Source of the DNA: JAEZFI01 sp044508215
GTDB lineage: Bacteria; Actinomycetota; Acidimicrobiia; Acidimicrobiales; Microtrichaceae
Direction: 5' to 3'
DNA length: 22,608 nucleotides
Assembly: GCA_044508215.1 (NCBI GenBank)
Contig: JBIQID010000040.1
Coordinates: 1 to 22,608 of the forward strand
The notes under the pieces were generated by a model, which made no database searches, was not told the DNA's origin, and saw only the letters and a program-made list of their open reading frames with translations. Both the position numbers and the translations under genes were made by a program. Positions 1 to 6,592 of the stretch are shown one piece after another. The first letter of the stretch is position 1; every line of letters begins with the position of its first letter.

Positions 1-145
1 TCTGCGAGTGGCGTTGGACACTGACGAGGCTAGGGGCGAACGTCCCGCGATCCACGCGGATTTGCGACTCCGACACCTCGGCCGAGTTGAGCGTTGGCGC
101 TGCAAACGGGCCGCATGCGACCCGCGAAGTTGGCACGATGTCCGG
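1..145. other. Window edge, no gene recognised
   Basis: An open frame runs through this stretch into the next gene, but its translation is arginine-rich and has no family resemblance. It looks like noncoding sequence in a GC-rich genome. I see no clear promoter or RNA gene here. The upstream neighbour of the SMI1-like gene lies outside the window. Confidence 0.4.
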
Positions 146-694
146 ATGGAGGCTCCGTGGACGATCGAAGGATGGGGTGTGCACCGGGTCGACCTGACGC
201 ACCCCACGTTCGCACCACGTGACTGGGCAGGCGTCGAGGACTACCTCGGGCTCGCGCTGCCCTCCGACTACAAGGAGCTGATCGGCGACGGAGGAGCGCT
301 GGTCTTCGACGGACAGCTCACGGTCGCGAGCCCGTTCGAGCCGCACGAGTACGGGAACCTCTTCGAGTTCGTCGCCGAAGGCGCGTGGTGCGAGGCGTAC
401 CTGACGAGGGAGGACCCCGTCCCCGGTTCCGAGACGACCGCGGTCTACCCGGAGCCCGGCGGTCTCGTCCGCTGGGGCACCGACACGTGCGGCGGCCTCT
501 ACCACTGGGACACCAGCGCCGACGATCCGGACGAGTGGGGCGTGGCGATCACCGGCCGCTTCGACACCGAGCGGTACGGGCTGCCGCTGACGGGCTACCT
601 CGCCGCCCTGGTCGAGGGCACGGTGATCAGCCCCACGATCGGCCCGTGGCCCGAGGCCTACCGGTTCGAGCCCTACCCCAACTACGACATCTGA
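146..694 (+). CDS. SMI1/KNR4 (SUKH) family protein
   Basis: A 182-residue soluble protein with no signal peptide or membrane segment. The early part (residues about 30-52) reads as a helix ending in LGLALPSDYKELIGDGG, the usual opening of SUKH/SMI1-KNR4 domains. A beta-rich, aromatic and acidic body follows, with RWGTDTCGGLYHW near the middle. SUKH proteins are often immunity proteins against polymorphic or contact-dependent toxins, though many solitary bacterial copies have no known job. No toxin is visible, but the upstream side is off the window. The ATG at 146 was chosen because the family match begins soon after it. An in-frame GTG at 8 would add 46 residues that look noncoding. There is no obvious Shine-Dalgarno sequence or -10 box. 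The gene is convergent with rnhB, 40 bp apart. Family assignment is fairly confident, the role is not. Confidence 0.72.
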   Translation: MEAPWTIEGWGVHRVDLTHPTFAPRDWAGVEDYLGLALPSDYKELIGDGGALVFDGQLTVASPFEPHEYGNLFEFVAEGAWCEAYLTREDPVPGSETTAVYPEPGGLVRWGTDTCGGLYHWDTSADDPDEWGVAITGRFDTERYGLPLTGYLAALVEGTVISPTIGPWPEAYRFEPYPNYDI

Positions 695-734
695 GCCTCC
701 CGCCGCTGGCCGCGTTCAGCCGCGACCCACGGGC

Positions 735-1391
735 TCAGAACAAGGTCGGGACGGCGTTCGCCCGTTGCACGCCACGCCACGACAGGCCGTCCATGAACGC
801 CCAGCTGCGCCGGTGGATCGACGTGGGGCCGTAGCCCTGCAGCGCCACCTTGTGCCGCGGGCACGGGTAGCCCTTGTTCTGGTCGAACGCGTAGGCGGGG
901 AACCCCTCGGACCACTCGCGCATCAGTCGATCCCGGGTCACCTTCGCCAGGATCGACGCCGTGGCGATCGACAGCGAGATCGCGTCGCCCTTCACCTGGG
1001 TGCGGGCGATCCCTCCCCCGATGAAGTCCCAGTTGCCGTCGACGAGCACGACGTCCGGTGTGACGCCGAGGCCCTCGATCGCACGGCGGGCAGCGAGCCG
1101 CTGCGCATCGGACATGCCCAGCTCGTCGCACTCCGCCTCGGTGGCGTGCCCGACCGACCAGGCGCTGCACCAGTCCACGATGCGGTCGTACAGCTGCTCG
1201 CGCCGACGCTCCGTCAGCATCTTCGAGTCGCGGATCTTGTAGACCCGACGGCCCCTCGGCAGGACCACCGCCCCGACGGTCACCGGACCGGCCCACGCTC
1301 CCTTGCCCACCTCGTCGACGCCCACGACGACCTCCGCACCCTCGTCCCAGCAGGCGCGCTCGAGGCGGAGGCCGGGAGGGGGTGTCGCCAT
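735..1391 (-). CDS. rnhB: Ribonuclease HII
   Basis: RNase HII cuts the RNA strand of RNA-DNA hybrids and starts removal of single ribonucleotides from DNA. The 218-residue length is normal for the family. The N-terminal motif GVDEVGKGAWAGP (residues 24-36) carries the acidic pair D26-E27. IRDSK is at 53-57, VDGN holds D118, KGDA holds D136, and SILAKVTRD follows at 146-154. Together these give the full DEDD metal-binding set. The GYPCPRH segment near residue 175 is also typical. The start ATG at 1391 is supported by a TAGTTT box ending 6 nt upstream, which fits a leaderless transcript. The gene diverges from the small ORF at 1578. Confidence 0.96.
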   Translation of the reverse strand: MATPPPGLRLERACWDEGAEVVVGVDEVGKGAWAGPVTVGAVVLPRGRRVYKIRDSKMLTERRREQLYDRIVDWCSAWSVGHATEAECDELGMSDAQRLAARRAIEGLGVTPDVVLVDGNWDFIGGGIARTQVKGDAISLSIATASILAKVTRDRLMREWSEGFPAYAFDQNKGYPCPRHKVALQGYGPTSIHRRSWAFMDGLSWRGVQRANAVPTLF

Positions 1392-1397
1392 GGGACG

Positions 1398-1403
1398 AAA
1401 CTA
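1398..1403 (-). promoter_or_regulatory. -10 box of rnhB (leaderless)
   Basis: TAGTTT on the minus strand, 6 nt before the ATG. It fits the TANNNT pattern of actinobacterial -10 elements and would start transcription at or next to the start codon. No clear -35 is seen. Confidence 0.6.
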
Positions 1404-1531
1404 CTTCGACGGTGCCCCCGCCGACCGCCGCCCGAGCCCGTCCACGGCGTGACGAACAACCGCTCAAGTCGCTCGGGTGAACTGCCGATGAAAGTACGGG
1501 GAGTCCCGTCGACGTCGCTCCGACCTCACGG

Positions 1532-1537
1532 CATACT
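1532..1537 (+). promoter_or_regulatory. Candidate -10 box for the small ORF
   Basis: CATACT, preceded 17 bp upstream by TCGACG (1509-1514), a 4-of-6 match to TTGACA. Unlike most units here it would give a leader of about 35 nt, consistent with the Shine-Dalgarno sequence of the downstream ORF. Confidence 0.4.
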
Positions 1538-1577
1538 GCGAAGTGGGGACGACAGCGGGGGGTCGGAAGGAGTGGGT

Positions 1578-1844
1578 ATGGAGATCAGCCGCACCGCCAC
1601 CGGGATCGAGTTGACCGAGCCCTCGCAGGCCGACGGGCCGGCCGAACCTGCTGTGGTCCTGCCACGCCTCGACGCCGGCAGCCCCGTCGAGGTGCGCCGC
1701 CGATTCGACCAGGCGTGGGCCCGCGGGTTCCGGGTGGTCGACACCGACGAGTCGGGCTACACGATCCGCCGGGAGTCCGACGGCGTGGTCCTCCCCGTGC
1801 GGTTCCCCGCGGCGGACCTCCGCCTCGCCCGCAACGTGGACTGA
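1578..1844 (+). CDS. Small conserved-looking protein of unknown function
   Basis: An 88-residue soluble protein I do not recognise. A loose N-terminus (residues 1-35) precedes a compact region containing VEVRRRFDQAWARGFRVVD and GYTIRRESDGVVLPVRF. This looks like one helix followed by beta strands, a small alpha-beta fold. The start is well fixed: GGAAGGAG at 1565-1572 lies 5 nt before the ATG, one of the few strong ribosome binding sites in the window. It has its own candidate promoter and diverges from rnhB. It converges on the 543-residue gene across a nested palindrome. Codon use matches the neighbours, so I treat it as a real gene. A function cannot be named. Confidence 0.7.
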   Translation: MEISRTATGIELTEPSQADGPAEPAVVLPRLDAGSPVEVRRRFDQAWARGFRVVDTDESGYTIRRESDGVVLPVRFPAADLRLARNVD

Positions 1845-1845
1845 G

Positions 1846-1906
1846 CCACCGGTTCTGTCGTGTAGGACCGTCCCGGACGGCCCGATCCTGCACAGCGAAA
1901 CCGTGG
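1846..1906. terminator. Nested imperfect palindrome between convergent genes
   Basis: Four arm pairs nest in 61 nt. CCAC(C)GGTT at 1846-1854 pairs with AACCGTGG at 1899-1906, CTGT at 1855-1858 with ACAG at 1892-1895, GTAGGA at 1862-1867 with TCCTGC at 1886-1891 (one G-T pair), and CCGTCCCGGACGG lies at the centre. It sits exactly between two convergent stop codons, so a bidirectional terminator is the simplest reading. There is no T tract. Confidence 0.5.
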
Positions 1907-1917
1907 AGTGAGCGTCG

Positions 1918-3549
1918 TCAGGCGAACGACTCGCCCTCCATGGGGCCGGTCGGAGGCTCGGGCTCCGTCGCGGCACCCGAGGCTGCGTCGGCTGCCGAAG
2001 GATCGGCCAGCACCTCCGTGGACGACTCCACGAGGTCCAGCTCCGGCAGCCCCTCCGGTTCGGCGAGCAGCGTCTCCCCCGTCGCGTCGGTGCTCGACCA
2101 GGCCGGATCGATCACCGGGCAGGTCCACCTGATCGTTGATGCCGGCTCCACCGCCTCCCACAAGAGGGCGGGGCGACGGCCGTGCCAGCGGATCGCGTAG
2201 CCGACCCGTCCCCATGGCGTCTCGGCGTCGTGCACCTCGATCGAGCGGCCGGCCAGCGCCGAGGTCCACCCCTCGAGCAGCGACACCCCGTCCGGGCCGG
2301 CTGCGACGTGGGCGTCGATCGTGTCGGTGATCCAGCGGGCCAGCTCCGAGGGTGTCCCGTCGAGCGGCGGCTTGGCGTCCGGTTGCGCCGCCCCAGACGG
2401 GCCCACCTGCCCGGCTGCTGCAGCGAGGTCGGCCGCCGCACGCTCCTCCCCCGCCCGGGCCATCGCCGCGGCGGCCCGACGGAGCGCCGACGCGGCGCGT
2501 GCACGCAACACGTCGGGCAGGCGGCGCGAGCGCCGAGGGTGAGCGAGCCAACCCGCGGCGCTGGCGAGGGGCAGGACCATCTGGTCGATGCCCTCGTCGG
2601 TCAGGTCCAGCCCGACCATCGTGGACCACAGGTCGACGGCGTCGATCGTGTCCTCCGGCGACCCGCCGACCTCGCCGGACCTCCGCTGGGCGGCCATCGC
2701 CCGCGTGGCGAGACCGGCCGCGTCGCTGCGCCACCCCAACCGGGCGACCGCTGCCCCGACCGCTGCGACGTGCTCGGGCGCCACCTCCTGCGAGATGAGT
2801 GCGAGCGTCGTGACCGCCTGGCGCCACGCACCTTCCACCACGGGGTCGGCCGGCTCCAGCCGGGTGCCCTGCTCGGCGTGGGCAGACCAACCGGTGGCGA
2901 CTGCGGTGGCCGTCGGTGGGATCGGGAACGTGTCGCCCCAGCCGCCACCGTGGCCGACCACGACGTCGTAGGTCGCGGTGTGCGGGAGTGGTGCCACCGC
3001 CGCGACCCACAGCTCACCGGAACCCGCTCCTGCCGACCCGCTGTCGTCCGGAGGTCGACCCTCCACGAGCGGCTCGACGCCGCCCGCGTCGAGGACGGCT
3101 GCGACCCGTTCGGGCGTCGCGCCCCTCACGAGCCCCCGCGGCGCCCGGGCGAAGCGTGCGACCACCTCGCCGTCGGCCACCAACGAGTCGCCCCGGAGCT
3201 GCGCCTCGCGGACCGGCCCGACCACGAGCGCCACGGCGACCGGCTCGGTGCTGTCGTTGTGCACCCCGAGCGCGATGGCCGGGGCGTCACCGCCGCCCGC
3301 CGGCACGAACCCGAACGTGGACCACGACACGTCACCGCCCGGCACCCTCACGGTCCACTCGTGCACCGGCGCGTCGCCGACCGTGCGGTGGCGCAGGGTG
3401 GGCTCGGTCTCCGTGGTGCGCCAGCGGTCGACGCCCGACACCCACAGGCGGACCGAGTGGCGCTGGCCGCCCACCTGCAGCACGGCACGCTCGTCGATGG
3501 TGGCGACGACGCCGGCGCGCAGCACGCCGAGGGGCCAGGTGGAGGGCAT
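1918..3549 (-). CDS. Uncharacterised 543-residue protein, possibly six-hairpin glycosidase-like
   Basis: Large soluble protein with no signal peptide or membrane segment, not assigned to a named family. Residues 1-200 look beta-rich (VRLWVSGVDRWRTTE, HEWTVRVPGGDVSWSTFGF, AIALGVHNDSTEPVAVALVV). Residues about 220-380 look like helical pairs, including AAVGAAVARLGWRSDAAGLA and DTIDAVDLWSTMVG. The C-terminal part has PALLWEAVEP and IDPAWSSTDATGETLL, then an acidic, proline-rich tail. A beta sandwich followed by paired helices recalls six-hairpin glycosidases, but I see no clear catalytic acids, so this is only a structural guess. The ATG at 3549 is supported by TAGGTT 6 nt upstream. It lies 56 bp downstream of gpsA on the same strand but appears to have its own promoter. 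Confidence 0.8.
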   Translation of the reverse strand: MPSTWPLGVLRAGVVATIDERAVLQVGGQRHSVRLWVSGVDRWRTTETEPTLRHRTVGDAPVHEWTVRVPGGDVSWSTFGFVPAGGGDAPAIALGVHNDSTEPVAVALVVGPVREAQLRGDSLVADGEVVARFARAPRGLVRGATPERVAAVLDAGGVEPLVEGRPPDDSGSAGAGSGELWVAAVAPLPHTATYDVVVGHGGGWGDTFPIPPTATAVATGWSAHAEQGTRLEPADPVVEGAWRQAVTTLALISQEVAPEHVAAVGAAVARLGWRSDAAGLATRAMAAQRRSGEVGGSPEDTIDAVDLWSTMVGLDLTDEGIDQMVLPLASAAGWLAHPRRSRRLPDVLRARAASALRRAAAAMARAGEERAAADLAAAAGQVGPSGAAQPDAKPPLDGTPSELARWITDTIDAHVAAGPDGVSLLEGWTSALAGRSIEVHDAETPWGRVGYAIRWHGRRPALLWEAVEPASTIRWTCPVIDPAWSSTDATGETLLAEPEGLPELDLVESSTEVLADPSAADAASGAATEPEPPTGPMEGESFA

Positions 3550-3555
3550 CGGACC

Positions 3556-3561
3556 AACCTA
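3556..3561 (-). promoter_or_regulatory. -10 box of the 543-residue gene (leaderless)
   Basis: TAGGTT on the minus strand, 6 nt before the ATG. It lies in the 56-bp space after gpsA, so the downstream gene probably has its own promoter. Confidence 0.6.
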
Positions 3562-3605
3562 GGTCCGCGGGTGCCGGAGGCCCGAAGTGGGACCCGGCCG
3601 GCGGG

Positions 3606-4613
3606 TCAGAACGACTGGTGGTGGTGCTCCAGCCCGGCGCCCGCGGGGAGGAGGCCACGGTAGGCGTCGGCGGCGGTCGCCCCGGCGTGGCAGACGGCGT
3701 ACACCTCGGACGACACCGGCATCGGGCAGTCGTGCAGCTCGGCCAGCTCCATCACGACCTTCGCCGCCTTCACGCCCTCCGCCACCATGTTCATCTCGGC
3801 GACGATCTCGTCGATCCGCCGCCCTCGGCCCAGCTGCTCGCCCACGTGGCGGTTGCGGCTGTAGGGCGACATGCAGGTGGCGATCAGGTCGCCCATCCCC
3901 GCCAGGCCCGAGAACGTGAGGGCCTGCCCGCCCATGGCCTCGCCGAGGCGCGACACCTCGTTCAGTCCACGGGTGATCACGGCCGCCTTGGTGTTGTCGC
4001 CGGCTCCGAGGCCGTCGGCCATCCCGGCGGCGATCGCGATCACGTTCTTGAACGCGCCGCCCAGCTCGCAACCGACCACGTCGGGGTTCGTGTACACCCG
4101 GAAGAGGTTCGTGGCGAAGATCTTCTGGAGGTGGTCGGCGACCACCGGGTCGTGCGTCGCCACCACCGACGCGGCGGCGTCGCCGGCGAGGATCTCCTTC
4201 GCCAGGTTCGGACCGGTGAGGACGGCGAACGGGTGGCCCGGCAGGACCTCCTCGGCCACCTGGCTCATCCGCAGGCGGGTGGCCTCCTCGAGCCCCTTCG
4301 TGAGGCTGACCACCGGGACCCAGGCGCGGATGTGCTCCGCGACCCGCTCGAGCGTCTGGCGGTACGAGTGCGACGGCACGCCCATGACCACCACGTCGCA
4401 GTCCCGCACCATCGCACCGAGGTCCGGTTCGGCCCTCAGGTCGGGGTGGAGGTCGTGGCCCGGGAGGTAGCGGGTGTTGCGGTGGTCGCGGGAGATCTCG
4501 TGGCAGGTCTCGGGATCGCGCGCCCAGATCGTGGTGGGTGCGTTGTGGGCGGCCAGGTGCGCCACCGTCGTCCCCCAGGAGCCGCCTCCGACCACCCCCA
4601 CCCGGATGTGCAT
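3606..4613 (-). CDS. gpsA: NAD(P)H-dependent glycerol-3-phosphate dehydrogenase
   Basis: Cytoplasmic enzyme that reduces dihydroxyacetone phosphate to sn-glycerol 3-phosphate, the backbone of phospholipids. The 335-residue length is typical. The Rossmann motif VGGGSWGT is at residues 8-15. SLTKGLE (103-109, with K106) and GGAFKN with the catalytic lysine K189 follow. GDLIATC at 241-247 and SRNR at 252-255 are the usual C-terminal domain landmarks, and PVSSEVY closes the protein. The ATG at 4613 has TATCGT 6 nt upstream. It diverges from the small membrane protein gene. Identification is secure. Confidence 0.96.
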   Translation of the reverse strand: MHIRVGVVGGGSWGTTVAHLAAHNAPTTIWARDPETCHEISRDHRNTRYLPGHDLHPDLRAEPDLGAMVRDCDVVVMGVPSHSYRQTLERVAEHIRAWVPVVSLTKGLEEATRLRMSQVAEEVLPGHPFAVLTGPNLAKEILAGDAAASVVATHDPVVADHLQKIFATNLFRVYTNPDVVGCELGGAFKNVIAIAAGMADGLGAGDNTKAAVITRGLNEVSRLGEAMGGQALTFSGLAGMGDLIATCMSPYSRNRHVGEQLGRGRRIDEIVAEMNMVAEGVKAAKVVMELAELHDCPMPVSSEVYAVCHAGATAADAYRGLLPAGAGLEHHHQSF

Positions 4614-4619
4614 GCCAGC

Positions 4620-4625
4620 ACGATA
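4620..4625 (-). promoter_or_regulatory. -10 box of gpsA (leaderless)
   Basis: TATCGT on the minus strand, 6 nt before the ATG of gpsA, in the 63-bp divergent region shared with the membrane protein gene. Confidence 0.6.
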
Positions 4626-4676
4626 ACCAGCCCCGCCCGGCGGATCGGGCTCTCAGGCGACTGGGTGAGATCGACC

Positions 4677-5237
4677 ATGGACGAAGACCTCGGCGCTCCC
4701 CACCATGGCCCCATGGCCATCGCCACGGCGTCGCTGCGGGAACCGCGCGCCTGGCCGGCGCGCCTCGTGCGGGCCTCGCTCTCGATCGCTCTCCTCGGCG
4801 TGTTCGTGCTGGCGGTCGCCGACGTGTCGACCTGGTGGAGGACGAACGATGCGGCGGAGGGTGCCGTGACCGCGCTCGCGGCAGCCGTGGAGGCGCGGCC
4901 AGGGGCCGGGGACGCGGGCGGTTGTTCGGTGGTGGGTGCTCCCGTCGCACCGATGGCGTCGGCGGCGCTGTGCTCGGCGAAGGCGGCGACCGCGCTGCCG
5001 TGGCTCGACGTCCGCGTGCGCGTCGAGGTGCTGGACGGGACGACGGTGGCCTGCGCGATGGTGCACCAGCGCTCCGCCACGGGGCTCCTCGGCGGGCTCG
5101 TGGACCGCATCTCGACGGCGCGCCGGGTGGTCGCGGCCGACGGGGACCTCCCGTTCGGCGGCGAACCGTTCGGGGAGGCGCCGTTCCCGGGGCACGACTG
5201 GGGCTTCTGCGGAGGAGCCGGCGCGGGCGGTTCATAG
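4677..5237 (+). CDS. Small membrane-anchored protein, possibly TadE/pilin-like
   Basis: A 186-residue protein with one hydrophobic segment near residues 33-52 (SLSIALLGVFVLAVADVSTW), then an alanine-rich amphipathic stretch (NDAAEGAVTALAAAVEA) and an extracytoplasmic part with several cysteines. One N-terminal membrane helix running into an Ala-rich helix, then short strands such as LDVRVRVEVLDG, resembles TadE/TadG-type pseudopilins of actinomycetes. No tad ATPase or secretion genes are nearby, so the link is weak. The ATG at 4677 has a GGTGAG-like site 6-7 nt upstream. An in-frame ATG at 4713 is the alternative. It is the only unit start near here without a TANNNT box. The stop lies 9 bp before cofC, inside the cofC promoter region. 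Confidence 0.6.
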   Translation: MDEDLGAPHHGPMAIATASLREPRAWPARLVRASLSIALLGVFVLAVADVSTWWRTNDAAEGAVTALAAAVEARPGAGDAGGCSVVGAPVAPMASAALCSAKAATALPWLDVRVRVEVLDGTTVACAMVHQRSATGLLGGLVDRISTARRVVAADGDLPFGGEPFGEAPFPGHDWGFCGGAGAGGS

Positions 5238-5240
5238 ACT
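5235..5240 (+). promoter_or_regulatory. -10 box of cofC (leaderless)
   Basis: TAGACT, 6 nt before the GTG start of cofC. It overlaps the stop codon of the preceding membrane protein gene, so cofC probably starts its own transcript although the genes almost touch. Confidence 0.55.
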
Positions 5241-5246
5241 CGCCGC

Positions 5247-5825
5247 GTGGCCACCCTGGTCGTCGTCCCCCTCAAGCGGTTCGCTCGCGCCAAGGCGCGC
5301 CTCTCCCCCGTGCTCGACGAGGCGCAGCGTGCGCAGCTCGCCGAGCGGCTCGCCGAAGGCGTGGTGGGCGCGGCGGCGACGGCCGTCGGCCCCGAGCGGG
5401 TGCTGGTGGTGACCGACGAGCCGTCCGTGGTCCGCTGGGCCGAGGAACAGGGTGTGCGAGGCCTGGTGGTCGACGGAGACCTCGACGCTGCGGCCGCCGC
5501 CGGGCTCGCGGCCGCCCGGGCAGACGGTTGCGACCGCGTGCTGGTCGCCCACGGCGACCTGGTGCACCCCGAGGCGCTCGTGCCGCTGATCCTGGCGGGC
5601 GACCCGCTGATCGCACCGGACCGGCACCTCGACGGCACCAACGTGCTGGCGGTGCCCACCGCCGCCCCGTTCCCGTTCGCCTACGGGCCTGCGTCGTTCG
5701 ACCGGCACCTGGCGGGCGCCGCGGGGATCGGCCTCGACCTGCGGGTGGTGGTCGACAGCGACGTGGCGCTCGACGTGGACACCCCCGACGACCTGCGGCT
5801 CCACCCACAGGTGGAGCTGGGCTGA
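5247..5825 (+). CDS. cofC: 2-phospho-L-lactate/phosphoenolpyruvate guanylyltransferase (CofC/FbiD)
   Basis: Nucleotidyltransferase of coenzyme F420 synthesis. It activates 2-phospholactate (archaea) or phosphoenolpyruvate (mycobacterial FbiD) with GTP before transfer to the deazaflavin FO. The 192 residues show the family pattern: VVPLKRFARAKARLSP at residues 5-20, VLVAHGDLVHPEAL mid-protein, APDRHLDGTNVL around 130, FAYGPASFDRH, and DVDTPDDL near the end. The GTG start at 5247 is favoured by TAGACT 6 nt upstream and by MATLVVVPLK beginning at the family's usual N-terminus. The stop is followed after 1 bp by the GTG of the PIG-L gene, so the two are probably translated together. Other F420 genes (fbiA, fbiB, fbiC) are not in the window, but two LLM enzymes at the right end are possible users of F420. 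Confidence 0.88.
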   Translation: MATLVVVPLKRFARAKARLSPVLDEAQRAQLAERLAEGVVGAAATAVGPERVLVVTDEPSVVRWAEEQGVRGLVVDGDLDAAAAAGLAAARADGCDRVLVAHGDLVHPEALVPLILAGDPLIAPDRHLDGTNVLAVPTAAPFPFAYGPASFDRHLAGAAGIGLDLRVVVDSDVALDVDTPDDLRLHPQVELG

Positions 5826-5826
5826 C

Positions 5827-6564
5827 GTGGCGGAGGGCGTCACCGTCGACCTGCCGGTGCCGGAGTGCGCACTGGCGATCGGCGCCCACCCCGACGACGT
5901 CGAGTTCGGGTGCGGCGCCACGTTCGCCAAGTGGGCTGCCGCCGGCTGCCGGATCGTCCACGTGATCTGCACCGACGGGTCGAAGGGCTCGTGGGACCCC
6001 GGAGCAGACCTCGACGAGCTGGTCGCGCTGCGGGAGGAGGAGCAGCGGGCGGCGTCGCGCGCCCTCGGCGGCGACGGCACCGTCGAGCTCCTGGGACGGG
6101 TCGACGGCGAGCTGACCAGCGACCTCGAGACCCGAGGCCTCGTGGCGGCCGCCATCCGACGCCACCGCCCCGACGTGGTGCTGGGGCACGATCCGTGGAA
6201 GCGCTACCGGCTGCACCCCGACCACCGCCACGCCGGGTACCTCTGCATCGAGGGCGTGGTCGCCGCCCGCGACCCCCACTTCTTCCCGGAGCAGGGCCTG
6301 GCGCCGCACCGCCCGTCGACGATCCTGCTCTTCGAGGCCGACGTGGTGGACCACGTGGAATCGGCCACGGACGAGGCCCTCGCTGCGAAGTGGGCGGCGC
6401 TCGAGGCGCACGCCTCCCAGTACGAGACCACGCACTTCTCCGGGGTCTCGGGCGACGACCCGATTGCGGCCTTCCGCCAGCGGGAGCGGGAGAAGCTGCA
6501 GGCCGACGGCGCCCACGCCGGCATCCCGCTCGGCGAGGCGTTCCACCGCATCGACGAGACCTGA
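5827..6564 (+). CDS. PIG-L family (LmbE-like) zinc deacetylase
   Basis: A 245-residue predicted zinc-dependent de-N-acetylase. The hallmark GAHPDDVEFGCG is at residues 19-30, with H21 and D24 as likely metal ligands and D23 as the likely catalytic base. HPDHRHAG at 130-137 supplies the third metal ligand. Family members deacetylate GlcNAc-type sugars, including the mycothiol precursor (MshB), mycothiol conjugates (Mca), GlcNAc-PI and antibiotic intermediates. The substrate cannot be read from sequence alone. The GTG start is 1 bp after the cofC stop, so co-translation is likely. It converges on the TIGR03084 gene, which belongs to a superfamily with mycothiol-dependent members, so a thiol-conjugate role is a weak contextual hint. 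Confidence 0.88.
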   Translation: MAEGVTVDLPVPECALAIGAHPDDVEFGCGATFAKWAAAGCRIVHVICTDGSKGSWDPGADLDELVALREEEQRAASRALGGDGTVELLGRVDGELTSDLETRGLVAAAIRRHRPDVVLGHDPWKRYRLHPDHRHAGYLCIEGVVAARDPHFFPEQGLAPHRPSTILLFEADVVDHVESATDEALAAKWAALEAHASQYETTHFSGVSGDDPIAAFRQREREKLQADGAHAGIPLGEAFHRIDET

Positions 6565-6592
6565 CGGCTCGCCTCCGTGGCGCAGCCGGCGG

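Noticed and set aside
8..40. Resemblance to part of 16S rRNA (ACTGACGAGGCTAGGGGCGAAC)-like wording
   Set aside because: Only a short loose match, the flanking sequence does not continue as rRNA, and no other rRNA segment is present.
2182..5237. Very long plus-strand open frames opposite the 543-residue gene and gpsA
   Set aside because: They are arginine- and histidine-rich shadows typical of GC-rich DNA and have no family motifs. Only the part after 4677 looks like a real gene.
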